This document shows, piece by piece, positions 34,111-42,392 of a stretch of 46,655 nucleotides of DNA; the stretch's first letter is position 1; every line of letters starts with the position of its first letter. Location of the stretch: assembly GCA_029934475.1 (NCBI GenBank), contig JAOZMC010000005.1, forward strand, positions 1 to 46,655. The letters are read 5' to 3'. The DNA comes from Arcobacteraceae bacterium (GTDB lineage Bacteria > Campylobacterota > Campylobacteria > Campylobacterales > Arcobacteraceae). A program made the translations under genes and the position numbers. A model generated the notes under the pieces. It saw only the letters and a list, made by a program, of their open reading frames with translations. It had not been told where the DNA came from and did not search any database.

Positions 34111-34158
34111 AGCAACTCTAAAAATTGATATCCTTGTTTATCAATTTTTAGAGTTGCT
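34111..34158 (-). promoter_or_regulatory. 20-base-pair perfect hairpin in the trxA leader
   Basis: 34111-34130 pairs without mismatch with 34139-34158 around an eight-base loop. The -10 at 34168-34176 places the expected transcription start about at the first base of the stem, so the hairpin would form the 5' end of the trxA mRNA. Neither side carries a U-tract, arguing against a terminator. It may stabilise the message or be a mobile palindrome. Confidence 0.6.
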
Positions 34159-34167
34159 TTGTGTGCT

Positions 34168-34188
34168 ATTTTATCCAAATCAACTTAA
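34168..34188 (-). promoter_or_regulatory. Promoter of trxA(-trxB)
   Basis: Minus strand TTTAAG, seven bases, GGATAAAAT. This is one of the best matches to the arrangement shared across the window. Confidence 0.6.
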
Positions 34189-34209
34189 ACTATCTCAAAA
34201 AAAATTGAT

Positions 34210-35091
34210 TTATTTTAAATTTTGTTTTGAGTATATATCATATATTTTTTTTTCAAACTCAAACTTCAGTCTGTTTGCTTGAAGCATAAGTCGTGGAGCT
34301 TTTGTGTGTTTAAGTATGGTTTGCCTGTCTGCTGTTTTTGTCAAAATTTTGTCTGCTATGGTCTCATCTATACCATACAAAGTATCACCCAATATCGTGT
34401 GTCCTATGCTATCTAGATGGACTCGTATCTGGTGCTGTCTGCCTGTGGTTGGCATGGCTTTTATCTTGGTTGTATTTGTTGCTTTGTCATAAAAGATAGG
34501 CGACACAGTCGTGAGACTAGGCTTTCCGTCTGGATCTGTTTGCATTTTGATACCTATCAAGCTATCTGTGGCTTTTTGTATCGGTGAGTTTATCGTCATG
34601 GTTTTGTCTATCTTGCCAGAAACTATAGCTATGTATTCTTTGGTTATTTGTCTGTTTTCAAACATAGTTTTCAAAATAGTATCTGTGTGCTTGTCTATGG
34701 TAGCTATGACTAGTCCAGATGTGCCTGTGTCTATACGGTGAGCGGGATTTGCTCTATCTCCAAAGTGATATCGCACCTCATCTAACAAACAATACTTTGT
34801 GTCTCTTGAGGTAGGATGCACCATGATACCAGATGGCTTGTCAAATATAGCGAAAAATCTGTTTGAAAACAGTGGCTGTAGTCCTTTGGTTACTGGCTCA
34901 AACACAGCTATATCTACAAAGTTGGTTTTGAGCTTTTGTTTGTGTTTGATGTTGTTGCCAAACTCATCGTACACACGATTTTTAGCTATATATCTTTGTG
35001 CCACAGAGATAGGTAGTTGCACATCTTCTATCAAAAATTGTTGCACAAGTTTTTGTGCGACTGCTTTGTATCGTTTGAGTTGAAATGGCAT
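34210..35091 (-). CDS. RluA/RluD-family RNA pseudouridine synthase
   Basis: A 293-residue enzyme that isomerises uridine in rRNA or tRNA. An S4-like N-terminal segment (residues 15-60) is followed by the catalytic domain. The catalytic Asp121 is in HRIDTGTSGLV. FDKPSGIMVHP near 83-93, TGRQHQIRVHL near 217 and GDTLYG near 237 are family motifs. The target site cannot be told from sequence alone. It follows the lipoprotein gene and valS in the same direction with a six-base gap. Confidence 0.92.
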   Translation of the reverse strand: MPFQLKRYKAVAQKLVQQFLIEDVQLPISVAQRYIAKNRVYDEFGNNIKHKQKLKTNFVDIAVFEPVTKGLQPLFSNRFFAIFDKPSGIMVHPTSRDTKYCLLDEVRYHFGDRANPAHRIDTGTSGLVIATIDKHTDTILKTMFENRQITKEYIAIVSGKIDKTMTINSPIQKATDSLIGIKMQTDPDGKPSLTTVSPIFYDKATNTTKIKAMPTTGRQHQIRVHLDSIGHTILGDTLYGIDETIADKILTKTADRQTILKHTKAPRLMLQANRLKFEFEKKIYDIYSKQNLK

Positions 35092-35097
35092 CTGGGA

Positions 35098-35712
35098 CTA
35101 CAAGACCGACACCCCGTTTTTTCCAAAACTCTCTATAAGTTTGCCATCTATGTCGTATTTTCTTATATACAAAACCTCTTTTGCTTTGTCGTCTTTGCCG
35201 GCACATATGAGATAAAAGTTGTTTTGCTGATCTGTCGTTATCTGTCGTTTGCTCATGTCACTACATAGTCCAGACAGAACAATATGGTTTAGAGTTTTGT
35301 CCTCTCCATAAGACAGATCAGGCTGACCTGTCTTTGAAAACTTCCATATGATCACTTTTTTGTCTTTTGTCGATGTTGTTCCAGCTAGATAAACTCTGTC
35401 ATAATTGTCCACAAATATCTCGTTTAGGACGACTGTATTTATATCTATATAGCTACTGTTTCCAAGTGGTGGTTTGTCTATGATCTTGAGATAACCATAG
35501 TCATCTATAGTGTCGCCGTCTTTTGCAAACTTTATAATTTTTATGTATTTGCTTTGTTGTTCTTTGTTGTCTTTTAGAAGTTTCGCCATAAATATCGTAT
35601 TTTGTTTTTTGACACTTACCATATGGACTACTTCCATATCTTGCTTGACACTACACGAGCTCATAGCGAACACAACACCGCTTATCATTATATATTTTAT
35701 ATATTTTCTCAT
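35098..35712 (-). CDS. Lipoprotein with delta-60/beta-propeller-like repeats
   Basis: A 204-residue protein with a lipoprotein signal: basic start, hydrophobic MISGVVFAM, then SSC with Cys20 as the lipidation site. The mature part contains repeated blade-like units with tails such as GQPDLSYGEDKT and GKLIESFGKNGV. These resemble the delta-60 repeat (DUF5122, DxxFGxxGxV) of beta-propellers. Only about three units fit, so it is probably a partial propeller or one that oligomerises. Function is unknown. It overlaps the valS stop by four bases. Confidence 0.65.
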   Translation of the reverse strand: MRKYIKYIMISGVVFAMSSCSVKQDMEVVHMVSVKKQNTIFMAKLLKDNKEQQSKYIKIIKFAKDGDTIDDYGYLKIIDKPPLGNSSYIDINTVVLNEIFVDNYDRVYLAGTTSTKDKKVIIWKFSKTGQPDLSYGEDKTLNHIVLSGLCSDMSKRQITTDQQNNFYLICAGKDDKAKEVLYIRKYDIDGKLIESFGKNGVSVL

Positions 35713-38354
35713 ATTATATTCTCCATCTGTTTATCTATATTTTCTATATTTTTCTCTATAATAGCATATTTTTCTTTATTTTCGTCCAAAACTTTTTGTG
35801 GAGCATTGGCTATGAACTTTTTGTTGGACAACATGCCCTTGAGTTTGTCGTATTCTTTTGAGAGTTTGGCTTTTTGATTTTGGAGTTTTGTCTTGATTTT
35901 GCTCATATCTATATCGGCTGTCGGCACATATATTGTCATATCATCACTCACATCTACTACACTGTCTGCTATCTTTTCGCTGGTTAGCTCTATGCTTTGG
36001 ACTTTTGCTAGTTTTTGGATATATTTTTTTGCTACATCTATATCAAAATCTTTGTTTTTTGTCTCTATATATACTTTTGGCACGAGAGAGTTGCCCATAT
36101 CTATGTGAACTTTTGCTCGTCTTATAGCAGTGATGATAGTCTTGATGGTCTCAAAGCTTTCTTCTATTTGTTCATCTTTTGCTATATTTTTCTCATCTGG
36201 AAATGCCATGACCATAAGCGATGGGCTATCTTTTATATCTGTGCCGTTTAACCTATGATACAAATTGTCCGCAATAAATGGCATAAACACAGAGACTATT
36301 TTCAGTGTCTCTTTGTATATCGCACCTAGCTCTGCTATACTATCTTTGTCTGCTTTGCTGTATTCTATACCCCAATCACAAAACAAAGTCCATACGAAAC
36401 TATATAGACCAAGAGCCGCCTCGTTGAACTTGTAGCTATCTATTTGGACTTTGATATTTTTGACCGTCTTGTGTAGGGAGCTTTGTATATATCTACCTAG
36501 CGGTGTCTTGACCTCTATATCTTTTAGGTCCTCAAATCTGTCGTGATTTAGTAGCAGATAGTTTGTGGCATTGTATAACTTGTTTGTAAAGTTTCGAAAC
36601 TGTTCTAAGTTTTTGGGCCCTAGCTTTATATCTCGTCCTTGGACAGCTAAAAAACACAATGTAAACCGCACAATATCAGCAGAATGCTCCTCTATCATAT
36701 CAAGAGGATCTATGACATTGCCTTTGGACTTGCTCATCTTTGCTCCGTGTTCATCTCTCACAAGTGCATGCATATATATATCATCAAACGGAAGCTCTCC
36801 TGTGAAATACTCACTCATCATCATCATACGAGCGACCCAAAAAAACATAATATCAAACCCAGTGATTAAAAGCGAGTTAGGATAAAACTCTTTCATATCA
36901 GTATCGTTATATAGCTCGTGAAGTTTGCCAACGTTTTGCCAACCTAGTGGCGACATAGCCCACAGGGCACTAGAAAACCAAGTATCCAGCACATCGGGGT
37001 CTTGTGTGAGTTTGGTATGTTTACATTTAGGACAACACTCTGGATTGTCTTGTGTGGTAGCAAAAGTATGGCTACACTTATCACAATAAAACACAGGTAT
37101 CCTATGTCCCCACCAAAGTTGACGACTAATACACCAAGGTCTCAGCTCATCCATCCATGCTGTATAGGAGTTTATCCATCTACTAGGGTGGAAAAGCCCG
37201 CCACCATCTTTTGCACGGCTTTTGCTAAGTTTTTTTGTCTTTTCTATAGAGTTTGTAGCTACATCTTTGGATAGAAACCACTGTTTGGATATGTATGGTT
37301 CTACAATATTTTTGCATCTGTAGCACTTGCCTACTTGATGGATGTGTGGTTCTATTTTGTCTATGAAACCCTCTTTTGACAGTTCATCTACTATGCTTTG
37401 TCTAGCTTCTAGTCGCTCAAGTCCTGCAAACTGTCCGCAGTGTGAGTTCAATATACCCTTTTCATCAAATATCTTGACAAACTCTAGGTCGTGTCGAAGT
37501 CCAACTTCATAATCATTTGGGTCGTGTGATGGTGTCACTTTGACTATGCCAGTTCCAAACTTTATATCTACATAATCATCTGCTATGATTTTGATATGTT
37601 TGTTTATGAGTGGTAGTATCACCTCTTTGCCTACAAGCTTTTGATATCTTTTATCATCTGGGTGCACCATCAAGGCAGTATCGCCGAAATATGTCTCTGG
37701 TCTAGTTGTAGCGATAGTTACAAACCCGCCATCTACTAGAGGGTATTTGATATAATAAAGCTCTCCTGCTCTCTCTTCGTGTTCCACTTCTATATCGCTC
37801 AATGCCCCATCTTTGGTGCACCAGTTTACCATATAGTTGTCTTGAGTTATGAGACCATCATCAAAAAGTTTGACAAAGGTGCTTTTGACCGCCTCGCAAA
37901 GTCCGCTATCCATAGTAAACCGCTGTCGTTTCCAAGCTGGTGTGATACCTAGCTTTCTCATCTGATGCACTATCGCTTCGCCACTTTGCTGTTTTTGTAG
38001 GTAGGCACGGCTTATAAACTCTTCTCGTCCTATCTCGTCTTTTGTAGTGCCCTCGATTAGGAGTTGTTTTTCTACTATATTTTGGGTTGCTATACCTGCA
38101 TGATCGGTGCCGGGTTGCCACAAGGTCTTGTAGCCTGACATTCGTTTGTATCTAGTGATGACATCTTGCAAAGTAAATGTGAGAGCATGTCCTATATGTA
38201 AGCTCCCTGTGATATTTGGTGGAGGCATCATGAGCGAAAAGTATTTGCCCTGCTTTTGTATATCTTTGTTGCCATCTATCTCAAAGTAGCCTCTGCTTTC
38301 GCATAGTTTGTAGTAGTTGTCTTCTATTTTTTTTGCGTTGTATTTGTCGTTCAC
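35709..38354 (-). CDS. valS: Valyl-tRNA synthetase
   Basis: An 881-residue class I synthetase. The HIGH motif lies in PPPNITGSLHIGHAL near residue 44. The editing domain covers about 190-330 with TTRPETYFGDTALMVHP, the zinc-like cysteines CDKCSH and CPKCKH are near 420-440, and the KMSKS loop is KMSKSKGNVIDP near 535. The C-terminal coiled coil (QNQKAKLSKEYDKL) is the tRNA-contacting arm. Translation starts with GTG at 38354, six bases after AAAGG. It heads the valS-lipoprotein-pseudouridine synthase unit. Confidence 0.97.
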   Translation of the reverse strand: MNDKYNAKKIEDNYYKLCESRGYFEIDGNKDIQKQGKYFSLMMPPPNITGSLHIGHALTFTLQDVITRYKRMSGYKTLWQPGTDHAGIATQNIVEKQLLIEGTTKDEIGREEFISRAYLQKQQSGEAIVHQMRKLGITPAWKRQRFTMDSGLCEAVKSTFVKLFDDGLITQDNYMVNWCTKDGALSDIEVEHEERAGELYYIKYPLVDGGFVTIATTRPETYFGDTALMVHPDDKRYQKLVGKEVILPLINKHIKIIADDYVDIKFGTGIVKVTPSHDPNDYEVGLRHDLEFVKIFDEKGILNSHCGQFAGLERLEARQSIVDELSKEGFIDKIEPHIHQVGKCYRCKNIVEPYISKQWFLSKDVATNSIEKTKKLSKSRAKDGGGLFHPSRWINSYTAWMDELRPWCISRQLWWGHRIPVFYCDKCSHTFATTQDNPECCPKCKHTKLTQDPDVLDTWFSSALWAMSPLGWQNVGKLHELYNDTDMKEFYPNSLLITGFDIMFFWVARMMMMSEYFTGELPFDDIYMHALVRDEHGAKMSKSKGNVIDPLDMIEEHSADIVRFTLCFLAVQGRDIKLGPKNLEQFRNFTNKLYNATNYLLLNHDRFEDLKDIEVKTPLGRYIQSSLHKTVKNIKVQIDSYKFNEAALGLYSFVWTLFCDWGIEYSKADKDSIAELGAIYKETLKIVSVFMPFIADNLYHRLNGTDIKDSPSLMVMAFPDEKNIAKDEQIEESFETIKTIITAIRRAKVHIDMGNSLVPKVYIETKNKDFDIDVAKKYIQKLAKVQSIELTSEKIADSVVDVSDDMTIYVPTADIDMSKIKTKLQNQKAKLSKEYDKLKGMLSNKKFIANAPQKVLDENKEKYAIIEKNIENIDKQMENII

Positions 38355-38376
38355 ATATTACCTTTTTTTGTGTCGT

Positions 38377-38397
38377 ATTGTATCATAAGAAACTTAA
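38377..38397 (-). promoter_or_regulatory. Promoter of valS
   Basis: Minus strand TTTAAG, seven bases, TGATACAAT, about 23 bases before the GTG start. Confidence 0.55.
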
Positions 38398-38430
38398 AGT
38401 TGTGGTGAGTTTGAGATATTTGTGGTTATT

Positions 38431-38508
38431 TAATCAGATGGTTCATCTATCATCTGTTGTGTTGTGAACTGTTTTTATATGAGCTATAGAGGTTTTTAGA
38501 GGTGCCCT
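38431..38508 (+). repeat. Intergenic repeat, element copy B plus second module
   Basis: TAATCAGATGGTTCATC at 38431-38447 is related to copies D-F. At 38477-38508, ATATGAGCTATAGAGG followed by TTTTTAGAGGTGCCC matches the minus strand of 10571-10602. The two modules occur in the same relative order at both loci. The rest of the valS-clpB gap (38509-38592) holds nothing recognised. Confidence 0.55.
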
Positions 38509-38592
38509 AAAGCTATTTGGTCTCCTATTTCATTATCACTTGTTGCCTCACATGTTAAGTCGCTACTGGCTGTTTGTAAATTTAAAGTTTTT

Positions 38593-38616
38593 TTAAGTTA
38601 TTTATGATATTATAAT
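38593..38616 (+). promoter_or_regulatory. Promoter of clpB
   Basis: TTAAG at 38593-38597, then TGATATTAT at the usual seven-base distance and a perfect TATAAT at 38611-38616. There is no CIRCE-type inverted repeat, so if heat regulation exists it is not by HrcA at this site. Confidence 0.6.
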
Positions 38617-38638
38617 CCAAAATACAAAAAGGACAAAA

Positions 38639-41215
38639 ATGAAAAACATCATGGACAAACTTACCAACAATATGAGCGAGACTATATCTCAAGCAGTGTC
38701 GCTGTGCTTACACAACAAAACCCAAGAGATGATGCCAGTGCATATATATTGGGCTATGATAAACAGCACCAACTCTACACTCAACCAGGCACTCAACCGC
38801 CTAAACATTGATATCAAACCGCTAGAGCTTGAAGCGAAAAGTATGGCGGACAAACTACCCAAAGTCTCCACTATAGCCCAAGAAGATATCAAAATATCTC
38901 AAAACACAGCTAGGAGTTTAGAGCAAGCCGTAGCTCTCATGACTAGCTTGGGTGATAGTTTCGTAGCAGTTGATACATATATAATAGCTAACTTAGACAC
39001 AGCCACACACAAAGAGTTGTTTGGCAAATATGTAGACAGCTCAGAGCTTAAAAAAACTTTGCAAGCTATGAGAGGTGGCACAAAGATAGACAAAATAAGC
39101 AAGGACGAAAACTTAGAAAGTCTAGATAAATTTGGTATAAATCTAAACCAAAAGGCGATAGATGGAGAGCTTGACCCAGTCATAGGGCGAGACGAACAGA
39201 TAGACCGTATGATGCAGATACTTGTGCGAAAAACCAAAAACAACCCCATCTTGATAGGCGAGCCTGGCACTGGCAAGACCGCTATAGCCGAAGCACTTGC
39301 CAAAAAGATTGTAGACAAAGATGTGCCAACCTCACTGCTAAACAAAAAGGTGATAACACTAGATATGGGAGCACTCATAGCAGGAGCAAAATATAGAGGT
39401 GAGTTTGAAGATAGGTTAAAGTCCGTCATAGACGAGGTCAAAAAAGCAGGAGATATCATACTGTTTATAGACGAGATACATACTATCGTAGGAGCAGGAG
39501 CAAGTGAAGGCAGTATGGATGCAGCAAACATACTCAAGCCCAGCTTAGCTAGAGGCGAACTACACACTATAGGGGCTACTACACTCAAAGAATACCGAAA
39601 ATATTTTGAAAAAGACACAGCTATGCAAAGGCGATTTCAGCCTATAGTTGTGAGTGAGCCTACTATCAACGAAGCCTTGCAGATACTTCGTGGTATCAAA
39701 GACAAGCTAGAAACTTTTCATAACATATCTATAAAAGACAGTGCACTTGTCAGTGCTGTGAAATTGTCTGCTAGATATATTACCGATAGATTTTTGCCAG
39801 ACAAGGCTATTGACCTCATAGATGAAGCATCGGCACAGCTGAAAATACAGATACAATCGCAGCCAGAAAAGTTAAGTGCCACCAGTAGAACCATAAGCTC
39901 TCTCAAAGTGGAAAAAGAAGCACTCAAGATGGAACCAAACGAGACCAACGACAAAAGGATACAAGATATAGACAAGGAGCTTAGCGACTTAGATGAGTTG
40001 CACAACAAACTTCAAGCACAGTTTGAAAATGAAAAAGCGACATTTGACGATATAGCGAAACTTAAAAGCGACATAGACAGACAAAAAGAGTTAGCTACTA
40101 TAGCCAAACGGCAAAGCGAGTTTGAAAAAGCAGCGAAAATAGAATATGGAGAGATACCCAAACTACAATCAAACATAGACGAGCTAGAAAAAAAGTGGCA
40201 AACTATGCAAAAACAGGGCACACTACTTAAAAATTTTGTAGATGATGAGATGATAGCTAGTATAGTTGGTAAATGGACAAATATACCAGTATCAAAGATG
40301 TTAAGCAGTGAAAAACAAAAAGTCCTAGATGTAGTCAAAGTGCTTCAAAAAGATGTAGTAGGACAAGGCGATGCTGTAGAGGCTATAGGCAAAGTGATCA
40401 AGCGAAACAAAGCCGGACTAAGCAGTGCAAACCGTCCTGTAGGTAGCTTTCTGTTTTTGGGTCCAACTGGAGTAGGCAAGACACAACTAGCGAAAACTCT
40501 GGCTAAATTTTTGTTTGATACTCCTGATGCACTTATACGATTTGATATGAGTGAATATATGGAGAAACACTCCGTCAGTCGCCTAGTAGGAGCGGCTCCG
40601 GGATATGTAGGATATGAAGAGGGTGGACAGCTCACTGAAGCGGTCAGGCGAAAACCATATAGCATAGTGCTGTTTGACGAGATAGAAAAAGCCCACAAAG
40701 ATCTGTTTAATATCCTTTTACAAGTGCTTGATGATGGACGACTAACAGACAACAAAGGTGTGACGATAGACTTTACCAACACTATCATAATCTTGACTTC
40801 AAATATAGCTAGCGACAAGATAGTCACTATAGAGGACAAAGCCTTGCGAAAACAAGCGGTCAACGATGAGCTAAAACAGCACTTCAAACCAGAATTTATA
40901 AACAGATTGGACGACATAATCATATTTGACCAGCTAAGCCTAGAGGCTATTACCAAGATTGTTGATATACTTTTAGATGAACTTCAAGTTAAACTATCTG
41001 AAAAAAATATCACTCTAGTAGTCTCACAAGATATGAAAAACCACATAGCTCAAGCGGGATTTGACCCAGTGTATGGTGCTAGACCACTCAAACGAGCTTT
41101 GTATGATATAGTAGAAGACAGGCTAAGCGATGAGATACTAAAAGACCGGCTAACGGACGGTGGCACTGTTGCTTTTGATATAAAAGATGACAAAATAGAG
41201 TTAACGATAAGCTAG
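38639..41215 (+). CDS. clpB: Protein-disaggregating chaperone ClpB
   Basis: An 858-residue AAA+ disaggregase that works with DnaK. The N domain covers about residues 1-145. Nucleotide domain 1 has Walker A GEPGTGKT near 206 and an IDEIHTIVGAGA segment near 280. The middle coiled-coil domain spans about 400-525. Nucleotide domain 2 has Walker A GPTGVGKT near 610. The Arg-rich C-terminal VYGARPLKRALYD is conserved. An AAAAAGGA site precedes the ATG at 38639. Its last roughly 105 bases are duplicated in a decayed form at 13304-13413. Confidence 0.97.
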   Translation: MKNIMDKLTNNMSETISQAVSLCLHNKTQEMMPVHIYWAMINSTNSTLNQALNRLNIDIKPLELEAKSMADKLPKVSTIAQEDIKISQNTARSLEQAVALMTSLGDSFVAVDTYIIANLDTATHKELFGKYVDSSELKKTLQAMRGGTKIDKISKDENLESLDKFGINLNQKAIDGELDPVIGRDEQIDRMMQILVRKTKNNPILIGEPGTGKTAIAEALAKKIVDKDVPTSLLNKKVITLDMGALIAGAKYRGEFEDRLKSVIDEVKKAGDIILFIDEIHTIVGAGASEGSMDAANILKPSLARGELHTIGATTLKEYRKYFEKDTAMQRRFQPIVVSEPTINEALQILRGIKDKLETFHNISIKDSALVSAVKLSARYITDRFLPDKAIDLIDEASAQLKIQIQSQPEKLSATSRTISSLKVEKEALKMEPNETNDKRIQDIDKELSDLDELHNKLQAQFENEKATFDDIAKLKSDIDRQKELATIAKRQSEFEKAAKIEYGEIPKLQSNIDELEKKWQTMQKQGTLLKNFVDDEMIASIVGKWTNIPVSKMLSSEKQKVLDVVKVLQKDVVGQGDAVEAIGKVIKRNKAGLSSANRPVGSFLFLGPTGVGKTQLAKTLAKFLFDTPDALIRFDMSEYMEKHSVSRLVGAAPGYVGYEEGGQLTEAVRRKPYSIVLFDEIEKAHKDLFNILLQVLDDGRLTDNKGVTIDFTNTIIILTSNIASDKIVTIEDKALRKQAVNDELKQHFKPEFINRLDDIIIFDQLSLEAITKIVDILLDELQVKLSEKNITLVVSQDMKNHIAQAGFDPVYGARPLKRALYDIVEDRLSDEILKDRLTDGGTVAFDIKDDKIELTIS

Positions 41216-41223
41216 ATTTACAC

Positions 41224-41247
41224 AACAGAACCTTCTAGCTAGAAATC
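41224..41247 (+). repeat. Intergenic GAACC-type repeat element, copy G
   Basis: ACAGAACCTTCTAGCTAG followed by AAATC, eight bases after the clpB stop. It is the closest relative of copy A at the yjeH 3' end. Confidence 0.5.
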
Positions 41248-41296
41248 AAAACAGAAAATAGACCAAAGACAAAAAAACAAAATACAGACAAAAAAT

Positions 41297-41373
41297 GAAA
41301 GCTAAGATTTATCTAAAATACTACAATATCAAATAAAAAGGATTAAATTCTCTCAATCAGAGGGTTCAATTGG
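41297..41373 (+). repeat. Long repeat with promoter-like segment, element copy F
   Basis: Aligns with 23957-24033 over about 75 bases: GAAAGCTAAGATTTATCTAA, a TACAATATC in place of TATAATATC, AAATAAAAAGGA, then TCAATCAGAGGGTTCAATTG. Here the segment reads into sequence with no start codon, so it looks like a stranded promoter and leader. Confidence 0.7.
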
Positions 41374-41523
41374 TTAAAAACCGGTACTATTTTACGTGGA
41401 CATAATACTTTTTATATTTATATTTTCTATGAAATAGCTACTCACAAAACTCTTTTTGAACTCTTGTATTCAAATAAAATATCACTGATATATTTCTTTT
41501 CCTATCATCCTATTTTCTAATTT
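41374..41523. other. Gap between clpB and the CbpA-like gene, no intact gene
   Basis: The whole clpB to cbpA-like gap is 308 bases. Its left half holds copies G and F. Its right half is very AT-rich and includes an open forward frame of about 55 codons without a start codon (with FNWLKTGTILRGHNTFYIYI) that I do not recognise. No terminator hairpin was seen for either convergent gene. Confidence 0.4.
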
Positions 41524-42384
41524 TCATAACTTTTTTAGTTCGTCTTTCAAGCTCTCACTCATATCATCAAGTTTTGGTATGGTTATATTTGCCTGTAAAT
41601 ACAAGTCTCCGTAAGACGATGTCTGTCTATCTAGCAGTCCTTTGCCCTTGACACGAAATTTTTGACCCTGTTTTGTGTCTTTTGGCACAGTTAGGGTATA
41701 TCTCTTTTGTATAGTTGGTACTTCTATTTTGCCACCAAATATAGCCGTCTTGAGTGGTAGGTTAAACTTGAAAACTATATCATCATCCTCTTGGATATAG
41801 TCATCGCTAGGAGTTATGGTTATTTGTAATATCATATCACCAGTTCCCATATTTGTCCTCTTGCCTTTGCCTTTGGCTCGTATCTTCTGTCCGTGTCTTA
41901 TGCCTTGTGGTATCTTGATATCAAAGCTTTGGTTGTTTGTAGTTATACTTTTTTTGACCCCCATCATACTCTCTTCTAGCGATATATTTATGTTTGCATG
42001 TAAGTCTAGGTCAATATCTTGGGCAAATCCGCCACCAAAAGGCGAACCGCCAAATGATGCTCCGGCAAAACTGGCACCACCACCACCAGCAAACATACTA
42101 GCTAGTATGTCATCGAGATTTACTCCACTTCCTTGACTAGATGCGAAGTCATGGTAGCTTTGACCACCAAATATATTGTCGCCTTGCATATCGTATTGGG
42201 CTTTTTTCTTTTCATCGCCTAGTATCTCATATGCTCCGCTGATCTCTTTGAACTTCTCTTCTGCTTGAGGTGATTTGTTTATATCTGGATGATATTTTTT
42301 TGCCAGCTTCCTATAGGCCTTTTTTATCTGCTCTGGTGTGGCATTTTCATCTAACTCTAGCGTTTTATACATACTTTTTGACAT
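41524..42384 (-). CDS. cbpA: DnaJ-family co-chaperone, CbpA-like
   Basis: A 286-residue J-domain protein. HPD at 32-34 within KKYHPDINK stimulates DnaK. The Gly/Phe-rich linker covers about 85-125 ([19 protein letters not shown]). Two substrate-binding beta domains follow without the four-cysteine zinc repeats of full DnaJ, as in CbpA. It follows the penicillin-binding protein gene by eight bases. It is a likely partner for DnaK and ClpB. Confidence 0.9.
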   Translation of the reverse strand: MSKSMYKTLELDENATPEQIKKAYRKLAKKYHPDINKSPQAEEKFKEISGAYEILGDEKKKAQYDMQGDNIFGGQSYHDFASSQGSGVNLDDILASMFAGGGGASFAGASFGGSPFGGGFAQDIDLDLHANINISLEESMMGVKKSITTNNQSFDIKIPQGIRHGQKIRAKGKGKRTNMGTGDMILQITITPSDDYIQEDDDIVFKFNLPLKTAIFGGKIEVPTIQKRYTLTVPKDTKQGQKFRVKGKGLLDRQTSSYGDLYLQANITIPKLDDMSESLKDELKKL

Positions 42385-42392
42385 AGTTATCC

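Noticed and set aside
38477-38508. TTTTTAGAGGTGCCC as an insertion-sequence terminal inverted repeat
   Set aside because: It looks like such an end, but there is no matching inverted partner, no target duplication and no transposase frame nearby. It is kept only as a repeat module.
38899-39618. A 239-codon open frame antisense to clpB
   Set aside because: Composition and lack of a ribosome-binding site mark it as a shadow of the clpB codon pattern. The clpB frame on the other strand is unambiguous. The same reasoning applies to the long antisense frames in icd, mfd, rpsD and lon.
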